Origin: Acidobacteriota bacterium
GTDB lineage: Bacteria > Acidobacteriota > Terriglobia > Bryobacterales > Bryobacteraceae
Length of the DNA: 64,000 nt
NCBI GenBank assembly: GCA_003223115.1
Contig: QHXW01000099.1
Coordinates: 37,627-101,626 of the forward strand
Reading direction: 5' to 3'
In this document: positions 8,756 through 18,532 of the stretch, piece by piece
Layout of the letters: each line of letters starts with the position of its first letter
Numbering within the stretch: the first letter of the stretch is position 1
The notes under the pieces: generated by a model
Seen by the model: only the letters and a program-made list of their open reading frames with translations
The model's database searches: none
Told to the model about the DNA's origin: nothing
Made by a program: the position numbers and the translations under genes

Positions 8756-9897
8756 AATGCCTCGCTTTTTGTCATCTTTTTCACACGCACCCAGCGGTCC
8801 GAACCCGCGGCTTCCATCACCGCGTCCAGCACCAGTTGACAGCGCAAACCATCGTTGAAGTCCGGCTGCATGGGCTTGTTCTGCGCAATGGCGTTGATCA
8901 GGTCAGCCGCCTGGTTGCCGAAGGTGTGTTCGTAGCCGATGGCGCAACCCGGCACCCACCAGTGCTTCATGTATGGATGAACCTCTTCCCACACCGAGAT
9001 CTGTCTCCAGCCCTGAATGTGCTTCGGTTCGCGAGAATCGAAATACCAAAGGCGCGACATATCTTCGAGATTGAAATACACGCTGCCGTGTTCGCCGTTC
9101 ACCTCGAAAGTATTGCCGTTCTTGCGGCCGTTGGCGAAGCGGGTGGCTTCGAAATGGCCGATCGCTCCATTGACATATTTGCAGACGAAAATGGATGCGT
9201 CCTCGATTTCGACTTTCGCTTTTCCGCCCTCGGGCCGGTCGCGCTCGCCCACAAAAATCCGGCTGGTTCCGGCTACCGAATCGATATCGCCTACCAGGTA
9301 ATTCGAAAGATCCACCAGATGCGAATGTAGATCGCCCGTCACGCCTGAGCCCGCAACGTCTTTGTCCATGCGCCACACCAGCGGCACGGAACTGTCCATG
9401 GTCCAGTCCTGCAAGTAGAGCGCCCGAAAGTGGAACACTCTGCCGATGCGGCCTTCATCAATCAACTGTCGCGCGAACGCAATGGCCGGCACGCGCCGGT
9501 AGTTGAACCACACGGTATTGATTTGCCCGCTCTTGCGCGCTGCCGCGGCCATCTCTTCGGCTTCGTTTCCGTTCATCGCCAGCGGTTTTTCGCAGGCTAC
9601 GATCTTACCCGCCTGAAGCGCCGCAAGGGCGATCTCGCGGTGCGTGTTGTTGGGCGAGCAGATGTCCACCACCTTGATTTCTGGATCATCCACGATGCGG
9701 CGCCAGTCCGTAACGGCGTTCTCCCAGCCCCAGCGATCCGCCATCTTCTGGACTTTGGGTGTGTCGCGTCCGCAAATGGTTTTGAGGCGCGTGCGCACGG
9801 GTAAATCAAAAAACTGAGTGATCTGGCGATAGGCGTTGCTGTGAGCCTTCCCCATAAATTTGTAGCCCACCATGCCGACCGCGATGTTCTGGCTCAT
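8752..9897 (-). CDS. Gfo/Idh/MocA family NAD(P)-dependent oxidoreductase
   Basis: First gene of the leftward operon, 381 residues. The N-terminal Rossmann fold starts at VGMVGYKFMGKAHSNAYRQ, followed by VDICSPNNTHREIALAAL and the conserved EKPLAMN, whose Lys is in the proton-relay region of this family. The C-terminal alpha/beta domain (about 130-380) includes GVTGDLHSHLVDL with the expected catalytic-region His. Usual members oxidise sugars, inositols or their derivatives with NAD(P). The next gene overlaps its stop by 4 bases. Confidence 0.88.
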   Translation of the reverse strand: MSQNIAVGMVGYKFMGKAHSNAYRQITQFFDLPVRTRLKTICGRDTPKVQKMADRWGWENAVTDWRRIVDDPEIKVVDICSPNNTHREIALAALQAGKIVACEKPLAMNGNEAEEMAAAARKSGQINTVWFNYRRVPAIAFARQLIDEGRIGRVFHFRALYLQDWTMDSSVPLVWRMDKDVAGSGVTGDLHSHLVDLSNYLVGDIDSVAGTSRIFVGERDRPEGGKAKVEIEDASIFVCKYVNGAIGHFEATRFANGRKNGNTFEVNGEHGSVYFNLEDMSRLWYFDSREPKHIQGWRQISVWEEVHPYMKHWWVPGCAIGYEHTFGNQAADLINAIAQNKPMQPDFNDGLRCQLVLDAVMEAAGSDRWVRVKKMTKSEAL

Positions 9898-10298
9898 AGT
9901 CTTTTACTCGCTCGAATCTCCTCAACGGCTGCTGAAAACCGGCCGGGACCGCGCAGGACCGGCGCGCATCTACCCTAGCCTTTCAGCATTGTGGGTGCCC
10001 AGGGGGATCCGCGACAGCCGACGGAATGATTCAGCAACCTGCTGGTGCGCCTTTCTGAATACACCATTCCGGGCAGGGGATGCAACCGGCGGTAGAGTGC
10101 TCGCAGTGTGCAGCGGCGTATTCTCTGTTCGGATAAGCTGGAGGCGGAGGTCTCCTCCTTCTCATCCTGTTGCAACTAGTGCATGAACCAGGCACTGGGA
10201 CATCAGCGTCCGAAAGTGAGATTCAATGGCGACCTTATGGCTTGGTTTGCCAGTCTGGCGAGCACGAGAACGCCAGCAACGGGACGGAGGATGTGCAA
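9898..10298. other. Intergenic region between divergent genes
   Basis: About 400 bases that must hold promoters for the leftward dehydrogenase operon and the rightward methyltransferase. No coding signal was seen. One strong inverted repeat (10023-10070) is listed separately. Confidence 0.5.
10023..10070. repeat. Long imperfect hairpin in intergenic region
   Basis: GGAATGATTCAG (10023-10034) is matched by CTGAAT (10055-10060) and CATTCC (10065-10070), giving a 12-base-pair stem with a 4-base ACAC bulge. The interior can fold further (GCA-CC with GG-TGC). No T tract follows, so it is not a simple terminator. On the minus strand it would lie about 125-170 bases before the dehydrogenase start, possibly in its leader RNA. 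Confidence 0.5.
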
Positions 10299-11145
10299 AT
10301 GAAGGCGCACCATGATGACCGAGCGCGCGTTTACGAGCGAGCCTTCCTGTTGAGTCCGGAAAAGCGGGACCAGGTCATGGAGTTATGGGAGGTCCAGAAG
10401 TACGGCATCGACAGCTTTTCCGACTCGGACTACGTTTGCATTTACGGGATGCCGCCAGCGGAGTGGTATGAAAGGGAATTCGACTGTTGGCTCGCACCAC
10501 AGTCGAATGCGTCCGCCACTCCTTGGGAGAGTCGATCGGGAAGGATGTTTGAGAGCGTGATTCAAAACGTAGCTTCCGCTATGAGGGTCATTGTCGTCGA
10601 CCCGTTCGCCGGATCATGCAACTCTCTATTGGATTTTGAGGCATGTGAGGAATTCAAAAGGCATCGCGTTCGAAGTCGATAGAGCGATATTCGAGATAAC
10701 CAAACAAAACTTGTTGACACTATACAGCGACATCGAGTTGGTCAATGGTCATTACAAGTCTCTGCTAAGCAATTACAGATTCCCTACAGATTATTTTATT
10801 GTCGTGTATGTAGCCCCTCCATGGGGGGATGCCTTGAACGAAATCACGGGCTTGGATTTGCGGCGCACAAAGCCGCCGATTACCGAAATCGTCGATTACG
10901 TTGACGATCTTTATAAGAAACAACCGATTTTGTGGGTGACAAAGGTGCATCAAACTGTCCATCCAATCTCTCTGGCGGATCTCAAAAAGAGGTTTGCTTG
11001 GTCGGCGCTGCGGATTTACGACATCAACATCGAGGGAATGAAGCACGGTGTTCTCCTAGATCGCGGTTCAGTCCACCACAAAGGGGGGGCTAGGCACCAG
11101 CCGATGGAAGCCCGCCAGCCGTCCTCCAAGTTTCGGCCGCGCTAG
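10299..11145 (+). pseudogene. Class I SAM methyltransferase (RNA/DNA MTase-like), frameshifted
   Basis: The ATG at 10299 has an excellent GGAGG site 8 bases upstream. The first frame runs MKAHHDDRARVYERAFLLS to VIVVDPFAGSCNSL, where DPFAGSCNS is a methyltransferase motif I. It then loses sense, while a frame offset by one base continues YWILRHV, GIAFEVDRAIFE (acidic cofactor residue) and YVAPPWGD, a motif IV of the DPPW type seen in trimethylguanosine-synthase-like and amino-methyltransferases. Joining near base 10625 gives one protein of about 280 residues. Base composition from about 10680 to 10800 is visibly more AT-rich than the surroundings, which suggests transfer. No restriction enzyme is adjacent. 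Target (RNA or DNA) unknown. Confidence 0.65.
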
Positions 11146-11260
11146 GACATAGCTCCCGCCTTGTCGTCCAGAAGCGTTTACCGGCATGTCCGCTCCCAGT
11201 TGCGTTGACGGCGCATTCGGAAGCCACACCACGATGGCGCGCCGGCTTCAGCGCCCGGCT

Positions 11261-13286
11261 TCAACTTGTCCCGAGCTCCGCCAACAAAAAGCTCAGAACG
11301 TCCGTGGTCTCTTCCACCTGCTTGCTCACGGGCAATCCCGCCGAGTGCCCCGCTTTGGTGTCGTAGCGCAACAGAATGGGCCGGTCCGAAGATGTCGACG
11401 CCTGCATCAGCGCCGCCATTTTCCGAGCGTGCAGCGGCGCCACTCGCGTATCCGAATCACCCGTCACGAACAGCACCGCCGGATACTTTGCGCCCTTGTC
11501 AACATGCTGGTAAGGCGAATATTTGTAGAGCACTTCAAACTGTTTGGCGTCTTCCGCAGATCCATATTCTGGGACCCAGGCTTTGCCCAGCAGGAAGTCG
11601 TGATAGCGAATCATGTCCAGCAGTGGGTACTCGCATGCCACCGCCTGAAACAGGTCGGGCCGCTGGGTCATGGCCGCACCACAGCCCGCCGTTCGATCCA
11701 CCTGTAATGGCCAGCTTCGCGGGCTTGGTGTAGCCATTTTCGATGAGCCATTCCGCAGCCGACGTGAAATCGTCAAATACATTCTGCTTGTTCGCGAGCA
11801 TTCCGGCGCGATGCCACTTTCGCCGAACTCGCCGCCTCCGCGAAGATTCGGCAGCGCGAAGACACCGCCATGCTCGGCGAAGATTACGGCGTCCGCACGG
11901 AACGACGGCGTCAGATTGATTAGAAAGCCGCCATAACCTGAAAGCAGCATGGGCCGGTTCCCGTCGGTTTTCAGGCCTTTCTTGTAAACCAGGAACATGG
12001 GGACGCGGGTCTTGTCCCTGGACTGATACCAGACTTGCTTCACTTAGAACTGTGACGGATCGATGGGCACTTTGGTACGGGCCCAAACCTCCTGCTGGCC
12101 GCTCGCAACGTCGTAACGATAGATCGTGGGCGGTTGCGCGAACGATGACGGTGCCGAGCGATGAGAAAGAGATGTCGCGAATGTGCTGCCCGTTTGCCTC
12201 CAGAATTTTCACGCGAGAGTTTACGTTCTCGAGATAATTTACGGCCAGACGGCCGCCGGCCACCGAGAAATTCTGAATCACCGAGGTTCCCTCCGGTACC
12301 ACTTCGCGCCAGTGATCTCGCGCCGGATTTGTGAGGTCGACCATCAAGATGCGTCTGTTCGGCGCGTTCCAGTTGGTCTCCAGATACATACGGTCACCCG
12401 CGAACTCGCCTGAAAAATCGGCGTCAAGGTCGTTCACCAGCGGCACAATCGGGCCGTTGTCCTTCAGATTTTTGAAATAAAGTTCTGTTTTCTTGCCCCA
12501 TCCATGCGTGATGTTCAAGCCGAGATACTTGCCGTCCCGCGAAAGATTGGCGCCCACAAATTCTGTCGGCCCTGTATCTTTGCCGAAGATCAACTCGTCC
12601 GCTGCCGCATCTTTTCCGACCGTGTGGTGAAAAATTCGCGAGCCTTCAGGCAGCCGCTTCGAGTAAAAGATTTCTTTGTTGTCCGCTGTCAGGCTGACGT
12701 CGGAATAGCGCGCATGCGGCAGGTGATCGATCTCCTTGCCGGAATCTACCTCGCGAACGGCGACGGCGACCTCGTCTTCCCCGCCCTGCCGCGTCCCATA
12801 GACCAGCCACCGGCCGTCTTCGGAAACTTCCAGGATGTTCACGGAGGTGGCTTGATCTCCGCCGGCTTTGTTAGGATCAATCAACACCCGGTCTTCTCCA
12901 CGAAGCCCGTCACGCACGCAGATGGTGAACTGATTCTGGTCTGCCAGGCGCCGCATGAAGAAATAACGGCCCTTGCGCGCTACGGGCGTGCCATAACGGT
13001 CGGTCCTCAAGAGTTCCTCGAGCCGCTTGCTGATGGCCGGGCGTCCTGGTAACGGGTCGAGAACCGAGCGTGCGTACGCGTTCTGCTCATCGATCCACGC
13101 GCGGGTTTCGGGACTCTGCTGATCCTCGAGCCAGCGGTAAGGATCCTTGATCACCACACCGTGAACCGTCTCTTTCACGTCATCGGTGCGGGTTTTCGGG
13201 ACTGCAGTTGAGGCCGGCGCAGCGATCAGGGCGGTTACTGTCGCGACTGCGGCCAGGGCGGCAAATACAATTCGAGTTTGGAGCAT
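11261..13286 (-). pseudogene. Prolyl oligopeptidase (S9A), multiply frameshifted
   Basis: A signal peptide (MLQTRIVFAALAAVATVTALIAAPA) is followed by the S9A opening DPYRWLEDQQSPETRAWI and a beta-propeller. The frame breaks near 12145 (GTVIV then FAQPPTIYRYDV in another frame), meets a TAA at about 12050 (SQF-stop-VKQVWY), switches again near 11820 and returns near 11680. All catalytic parts survive in pieces: GGSNGG with the nucleophile, GDSDTRVAPLHA with the Asp, and AGHSAG with the His. Three frameshifts plus a nonsense codon make a functional product unlikely. It starts upstream of the decayed region and would have been co-transcribed after the APC permease gene is excluded, since that gene ends 5 bases downstream of its start. 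Confidence 0.85.
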
Positions 13287-13290
13287 AACT

Positions 13291-14601
13291 TTAGACTATC
13301 GACGTCTTCCGCCGCCAAATGTAGTACACCGGAACGCCGCTGGCAACTATGGCGAGGCCGATCAGCGACGAAGCCGGCGTGGTGATAATGGTGTTGATCA
13401 CGAACCAGAACGCGACCGCGGCAAATGCAAGAGGCGTCACAGGATAGCCCCACATGCGGTACGGACGCGGCAGGTCGGGGACTGAGCGCCGCAGCACCAT
13501 AACGGCCAAGACCGTCATCCCGTAAAAGATCCAGGCCGTGAAAACCACGTAAGAGAACAGGCGCTCATACGAGCCGCTGACGGCCAGCACCGCAGCCCAG
13601 ATGCCTTGCACCATTATCGAGATATGTGGAGTCCGGAAGTGCGGATGCACGTTGCCCACAGCGCGAAAGAAAAGACCATCCCGTGCCTGGGCAAAGTAGA
13701 TGCGAGACGACGTCAGAATGTTGCCGTTACTGGCGCCGATGATCGAAAGCAGGATGGTGAGCGAAACCAGGGTGGCGCCGGCTGGGCCCAGCGTCAATGT
13801 GGCCGACGACGCCGCTACCCGCTCAGTGGCTGCAATCGCGGGTACAGTCATCACGCGCATGTAGGCCACATTCGCTGTCAGATAAATCGCGATCAACGCT
13901 GTCAGGCCCAAACCAAGCGCCAGGGGCAGGTTGCGCTCAGGGTGTTTCACTTCTCCGGCCACAAAGCTGATGCAGTTCCAACCTTCGTAGGCCCACAGAC
14001 ACGCAATCATGGCCACGCCGAAGTGGCTCCACGAAAATCCTGAGGCGGTGAACGTGTTCGCAACCTGGACCTGATGGGGGCTGGCGAACGCGCTCACGAC
14101 GATCACGGTCAAACCCGCAAGCTTCAGAAACGTGAACAGCCGCTGCACTCCCGCCCCCAGCCGCACCCCTGGATAGTTGACCAACGAGAGCACGGCGACC
14201 AGCATGACGCTCGACAGTTTGGCCTGAAGCGGACTGAGGGGCACAAAGGAGGCGAGGTAGATCGAAAACCCCGCAGCCAGCGTGGCGATTCCACCCGATT
14301 GCATCACCAGGAAGAGCGCCCATCCGCTGAGAAATCCTGCCAGCGGGCCGTAAGCTTCGCGCAGATAAACATACTGGCCCCCGTTATCGGGCATCATCGC
14401 GCCCAGTTCGGCATACGCCAATGCGCCGAAAAACGACAGCAATCCGGTGAAGATCCAAACCAACAGGATGAGTCCGGCCGAGGAAAGATTACGAGCTACC
14501 GAATTCGGCACCAGAAAGATTGCCGAACCAATTACAGTTCCGACCACGATCACGGCCGCATCGAGCAGGCCCAGCTTGCGCGGAAGCTCGGCATTCTGCA
14601 T
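13291..14601 (-). CDS. APC superfamily amino acid permease
   Basis: Inner-membrane transporter of 436 residues with about 12 hydrophobic segments. The first helix carries the substrate-binding glycine motif (VGTVIGSAIFLVP), as in LeuT-fold APC transporters, and AYAELGAMMPDNGG and GEVKHPERNLP are family landmarks. It lies directly upstream of the S9A pseudogene on the same strand (4-base gap), so it once formed a peptidase/permease pair, and downstream of the arginine cluster beyond a terminator. Substrate not assignable. Confidence 0.88.
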   Translation of the reverse strand: MQNAELPRKLGLLDAAVIVVGTVIGSAIFLVPNSVARNLSSAGLILLVWIFTGLLSFFGALAYAELGAMMPDNGGQYVYLREAYGPLAGFLSGWALFLVMQSGGIATLAAGFSIYLASFVPLSPLQAKLSSVMLVAVLSLVNYPGVRLGAGVQRLFTFLKLAGLTVIVVSAFASPHQVQVANTFTASGFSWSHFGVAMIACLWAYEGWNCISFVAGEVKHPERNLPLALGLGLTALIAIYLTANVAYMRVMTVPAIAATERVAASSATLTLGPAGATLVSLTILLSIIGASNGNILTSSRIYFAQARDGLFFRAVGNVHPHFRTPHISIMVQGIWAAVLAVSGSYERLFSYVVFTAWIFYGMTVLAVMVLRRSVPDLPRPYRMWGYPVTPLAFAAVAFWFVINTIITTPASSLIGLAIVASGVPVYYIWRRKTSIV

Positions 14602-14654
14602 GCATGCGCAAGGCTATCGCGCCGTACGACGTCCCCGCAAGTTTATGTTTTAAT

Positions 14655-14696
14655 CAAAAAATACATCCCGCACCCGGCCGTGCCAGGCGATGCGGG
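14655..14696 (-). terminator. Rho-independent terminator after argR
   Basis: On the minus strand, just past the argR stop at 14703, CCCGCA and TGCGGG arms enclose a further GC-rich inner stem and are followed by a run of six T. It separates the arginine genes from the permease gene starting at 14601. Confidence 0.7.
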
Positions 14697-14702
14697 CACC
14701 TT

Positions 14703-15143
14703 TTAACGGGTGCCCTCCAGGAACGCCAGGAACTTTTGCCGTACCGATTCAGCCGTTGCGTTGTCCGGCGCAATCACCACGATGGTATCGTCGCCCGCCA
14801 GCGTGCCCACCACTTCCGGCCATTCCCCATCGTCCAAAGCCACTGCAACCGAGTTCGCATGGCCCGGTGAGGTCTTGAGCACCACCATATTCTGGGCCAG
14901 GCGCACGTCGAGCAAGAATTCTGCCGCCAGCGTAGCCAGAGTCGGCCCGGCCTCAGATTTCGTGATCTGCCGATATCCTTCGGGCGTCTTCGCGAGTCCC
15001 AGTTCGCGAATGTCGCGCGAGAGCGTCACCTGCGTGGCTGGTATGCCGATTTTCTTCAGTTCCCGCGCGAGTTCGTCTTGGGTGGAGATAGATTTCGAAC
15101 GGATCAGCTTCAGAATTTGCCCTTGACGGAAGCTCTTGCTCAT
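14703..15143 (-). CDS. argR: Arginine repressor ArgR
   Basis: Arginine-responsive DNA-binding regulator, 146 residues. The N-terminal winged helix (about 1-70) contains STQDELARELKKIG and ATQVTLSRDIRELGL, the recognition helix of ArgR/AhrC. The C-terminal hexamerisation and arginine-binding domain (about 80-146) carries the GTLAGDDTIVVIAPD segment with the conserved Asp pair. It overlaps argH by 4 bases, so regulator and pathway genes share a transcript. A near-perfect ARG box lies before argF in the same cluster. Confidence 0.95.
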   Translation of the reverse strand: MSKSFRQGQILKLIRSKSISTQDELARELKKIGIPATQVTLSRDIRELGLAKTPEGYRQITKSEAGPTLATLAAEFLLDVRLAQNMVVLKTSPGHANSVAVALDDGEWPEVVGTLAGDDTIVVIAPDNATAESVRQKFLAFLEGTR

Positions 15144-16522
15144 ACACGCATTTGTTGAACACGCTTCCGGGCGTCCGTCAAAGCTTTTGCGACGGCCTGC
15201 GGCCCGGTGCCACCCAGTATTTCGCGCGATTTCATGCCTTCGGCCGGATCAAGCAGCCGCGCCGTGCCGCCACGAAATTCCGGCGCAAACTTGTCGAGTT
15301 CAGCCGCGGTCCAATCTTCCGGCTTCTTTCCGCGCTTAAGACTCTCGAGCACCAGCTTCCCCACAATCTGATGCGCCTGATGAAACGGGACACCCGACCG
15401 CGCCAGCGCTTCAGCCAGATCCGTGGCCACCACCCAGCTCTCCGCCGCGGCCGCCCGCGTTCGTTCGGGATTCAGTTTCACCGACAGCGCCACCACGCGC
15501 GCCATCTCAAGCGACCCGATTAACTGGTCGGCAGCTTCGAACAGCGGTTCCTTATCCTCCTGCATATCGCGATTGTAAGTGAGCGGCAAGCCCTTCATCG
15601 TGACCATCAGCGCGGTCAGGCAGCCGATAACGCGCCCGCATTTGCCGCGGATCAGCTCGAGTGAATCCGGATTTTTCTTCTGCGGCATTAGGCTCGAGCC
15701 GCTGGTCACGGCATCGCCCAATTCCATCCAACCGAATTCTTCGCTCGTATAAATAATCCAGTCTTCAGCCAGCCGGCTCAGGTGCAGCATCGTGGTCGCA
15801 GCCGCGTAGAGGAAATCGAGCACGAAATCGCGGTCGGCCGAAACATCCATGCTGTTGCGCGAAATGGATTCAAAACCGAGATCGCGCGCCATGGCTTCTC
15901 GGTCGAACGGGAATCCGCTACCCGCGAGCGCACCCGATCCGAGCGGCAGCACATTAGCCCGCCCGCGGGCATCGTCCCAACGTGCGCAGTCACGGTGGAA
16001 CATTTCGAAATACGCCAGGAGATAATGCGGCCACAAGACAGCTTGCGCCTGCCGCAGATGAGTATACCCGGGGATCACCGCGTTTGAATACGCTTCCGCC
16101 AGATCGAGCAGCGCTTCCATTAGAGCGCAAAGTTTTGTCTGGGCGTGCCGGCACTCGTCGCGTAGCCACAGCCGCATGTCGAGCGAGACCTGTTCGTTAC
16201 GGCTGCGCCCTGTGTGGATCTTGTCCGCCACGGCTCCCGTGCGCTCTTTCAACTTGCGAATCAGCAGCGTGTGGACATCTTCATCCGTCGAGCCTTCGAA
16301 GAATTCCGGTTGCTGAGCTTCAGCCTTGATCTTCTCGAGCGCTTCCACGATTTGAGCGCGCTCTTCTGCGCTGAGGATGCCTACTTTTTCTAGCGCGCGA
16401 GCGAAGGCCTGTGAACCACGGATATCGGCGTCAATCAGCCGCCGGTCGAAATAGAGCGAACGGGAAAAACGCTCGAACACCTCGGAAGGCTGGCCCTCGA
16501 AGCGCCCTCCCCAGAGCTTCAT
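15140..16522 (-). CDS. argH: Argininosuccinate lyase
   Basis: Cleaves argininosuccinate to arginine and fumarate, the last step of arginine synthesis. The 460 residues are a normal length for the fumarase/aspartase superfamily. The superfamily signature GSSLMPQKKNPD is complete, including the mobile-loop catalytic Ser. The N-terminus (KLWGGRFEGQPSEVFERFSRSL) and HTGRSRNEQV are typical ArgH. Its start overlaps the argG stop (ATGA) and its stop overlaps argR, giving a tightly coupled argG-argH-argR unit. Confidence 0.96.
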   Translation of the reverse strand: MKLWGGRFEGQPSEVFERFSRSLYFDRRLIDADIRGSQAFARALEKVGILSAEERAQIVEALEKIKAEAQQPEFFEGSTDEDVHTLLIRKLKERTGAVADKIHTGRSRNEQVSLDMRLWLRDECRHAQTKLCALMEALLDLAEAYSNAVIPGYTHLRQAQAVLWPHYLLAYFEMFHRDCARWDDARGRANVLPLGSGALAGSGFPFDREAMARDLGFESISRNSMDVSADRDFVLDFLYAAATTMLHLSRLAEDWIIYTSEEFGWMELGDAVTSGSSLMPQKKNPDSLELIRGKCGRVIGCLTALMVTMKGLPLTYNRDMQEDKEPLFEAADQLIGSLEMARVVALSVKLNPERTRAAAAESWVVATDLAEALARSGVPFHQAHQIVGKLVLESLKRGKKPEDWTAAELDKFAPEFRGGTARLLDPAEGMKSREILGGTGPQAVAKALTDARKRVQQMRV

Positions 16523-17805
16523 GCGCGTGACGCGGGCTTGCTTTTATGCGTCGCTGATTTGCCGGCTTGTGAGGAAGAATTCTCCGCCGACGCGGCCTTG
16601 GTCAACGATTTCTCGAGCCTCGCCCGCACCTGGATCGGTAGCCCAATCAGGTTGATGAAGCCGCGCGCGTCTTTCTGGTCGTAGCTCGCTCCCATGGTGA
16701 AGCTTGCAATGTCGAGCGAGTAAAGCGAGTAAGGCGACTTACGGCTCACCGGCTCCAGATTTCCTTTGTAGAGCCGCAGCGTGATGTCGCCCGTCGACGT
16801 TTCAGAAATCTTTTCGAAAAACGCATCCAAAGCCTCGCGCAGCGGCGTGAACCACAACCCGTTGTAAACCATTTCGGCGTATTCAAGCGCCAGCCGCTGC
16901 TTGTAATGCAGCGTATTCTTGTCGAGCGTCAGCGCCTCCAGCTCCCGGTGCGCGACCATAATCAGCGTGCCGCCCGGTGTCTCGTAACAGCCGCGCGATT
17001 TCATCCCAACAAAACGGTTTTCAACCAGATCGATGCGTCCGATGCCGTGCTCGCCGCCCAGCCGATTCAGTTTTTCCAGCAGCGCCACTCCGCTCATCTT
17101 GTGCCCATCGAGCGAGACCGGCGCGCCCTTTTCAAATCCGATGGTGATTTCCGCCGGTTTATCAGGCGCATTTCTTGGATTCTTGGTCAGCATCCAGATC
17201 TCTTCCGGCGCCGCGTTAGCCGGATCTTCCAGAGCGCCGCCCTCGTGCGAGATATGCCAGATGTTGCGGTCGCGGCTGTAAATCTTCTTCGTGGATTGCG
17301 AAACCGGCACGTAGTGTTTGGCCGCGTAATCCAGCGCATCTTCGCGCGATACGATAGACCACTCGCGCCACGGCGCGATCACCGGCAGATCGGGCGCAAG
17401 AGCCTTGTAGGTCAGCTCGAAGCGTACCTGATCGTTGCCCTTGCCTGTACAGCCGTGAGCCAGCGCATCGCACCCGGTTTCGAGCGCCACTTCCACCTGT
17501 TTCTTCGCCAGCAGCGGCCGCGCAATCGAGGTGCCCAGCAGGTATTTCTCTTCGTAAACGCCGCCCGCCCGCACCACACGCCACAAATACTCGGTGACGA
17601 ATTCCTCGCGCAGGTCTGCGATATGAACTTCCGATGCGCCGGTCTTGCGAGCTTTTTCTTCCAGGCCCGCCAGTTCCTCATCGCCCTGGCCGATGTCGCC
17701 GCACACCGCAACCACTTCGCAGTGGTAATTCTCTTTGAGCCACGGAATGATGATGGATGTGTCGAGGCCGCCCGAGTAGGCGAGTGCTACTTTTTTCGGT
17801 TTCAT
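16519..17805 (-). CDS. argG: Argininosuccinate synthase
   Basis: Joins citrulline and aspartate with ATP to form argininosuccinate. The 428 residues begin with the ATP-pyrophosphatase P-loop (ALAYSGGLDTSIIIPWL). HGCTGKGNDQVRFE and VPVSQSTKKIYSRDRN are characteristic. A C-terminal tail of about 25 Ser/Lys/Ala-rich residues exceeds the usual length of about 400. The region upstream (17806 onward) has repeats and the S23 gene, so argG may depend on the argF promoter or have its own. Confidence 0.96.
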   Translation of the reverse strand: MKPKKVALAYSGGLDTSIIIPWLKENYHCEVVAVCGDIGQGDEELAGLEEKARKTGASEVHIADLREEFVTEYLWRVVRAGGVYEEKYLLGTSIARPLLAKKQVEVALETGCDALAHGCTGKGNDQVRFELTYKALAPDLPVIAPWREWSIVSREDALDYAAKHYVPVSQSTKKIYSRDRNIWHISHEGGALEDPANAAPEEIWMLTKNPRNAPDKPAEITIGFEKGAPVSLDGHKMSGVALLEKLNRLGGEHGIGRIDLVENRFVGMKSRGCYETPGGTLIMVAHRELEALTLDKNTLHYKQRLALEYAEMVYNGLWFTPLREALDAFFEKISETSTGDITLRLYKGNLEPVSRKSPYSLYSLDIASFTMGASYDQKDARGFINLIGLPIQVRARLEKSLTKAASAENSSSQAGKSATHKSKPASRA

Positions 17806-17826
17806 AGGTGCTAGGTGTTAGGTATG
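17805..17826 (+). repeat. Left AGGTG-type repeat flanking the S23 gene
   Basis: A short degenerate direct repeat, AGGTGCTAGGTGTTAGGTA, immediately before the argG start. A similar sequence in the opposite orientation lies at 18533-18551, on the other side of the four-helix-bundle gene, so the two bracket an insertion in the arginine cluster. Confidence 0.5.
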
Positions 17827-17977
17827 TATTAGTACCTTTATCATGGAATCGATGTTTTTTCTGGAAGATATTTTTCGATAGTGCCGTGTGGCCCTTTATC
17901 CATTCGGGTTTGGTGGCCATTCCAAAAGAATCGGACTTGTATACCCTTTTTTGGTTCCGGCTACGCCGGGTTAGGTT

Positions 17978-18359
17978 TCAGGTGCTAGTTTGCCGGCTTC
18001 GCAACTTCTTCGTCAAGCCCGTTAACATCCGGCTCATCTCGCTGGCACGATCCAAAAGCGGTTCGACGTCCACCGCACCGACGTAGTCCAATCTTTGCGC
18101 AATCAGAATATGAGTCTCCAATTCCATCAGCGAACCGTTTGCAATCGAGAGATGGTGCAGATAGTCTCCGAAGTGCTCACGTCGGTGCCCTTCCGCGATA
18201 TTCGCGGCAATCGATACCGCGGCTCGCTTGCGTTTGCGCAGCAAGTCCGTATACTTCGCGCCTCGGAAATCGTTTCGTCTTCGTCAAGGTATAACAACCT
18301 GTGACCAGATCCACCGCTTTCTGCCAGACCAGCAGATCACGATCGCTTCTAAGTAGCAC
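17978..18359 (-). pseudogene. Four-helix-bundle (S23 / 23S rRNA intervening-sequence type) protein, frameshifted
   Basis: A stand-alone member of the S23/Avd-like four-helix-bundle family inserted between argF and argG. The first frame (GTG start at 18359) gives RDLLVWQKAVDLVTGCY and FPRREVYGLAAQ; from about base 18240 a second frame continues RAAVSIAANIAEGHRREHF, GDYLHHLSIANGSLMELETH and a C-terminal helix ending at 17978. Joined, they make a normal protein of about 120 residues. The junction lies in CGCAAACGCAAACG, a sequence prone to slippage. Function of stand-alone copies is unknown. It is not within an rRNA gene here, and no reverse transcriptase is nearby. Confidence 0.75.
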
Positions 18360-18532
18360 CTAATCGCCAATACCTGATTTTGAACGTAGCCCCTGGAACC
18401 TGGTCTCTGACTTCCAGTCAAGCCGTTTATTTCCAACATCGGCTATCTCCCCAAAAACTGCGGCGCGGGAAGCCGGTAGTCGGCTGCGGTCGAAGTCACA
18501 GCCTGTTCAATCCGGCTCCGCCGGAGGCATGG

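Noticed and set aside
17978..18359. S23 gene as part of a diversity-generating retroelement (Avd)
   Set aside because: No reverse transcriptase or template/variable repeat was found nearby, and the family also has stand-alone members.
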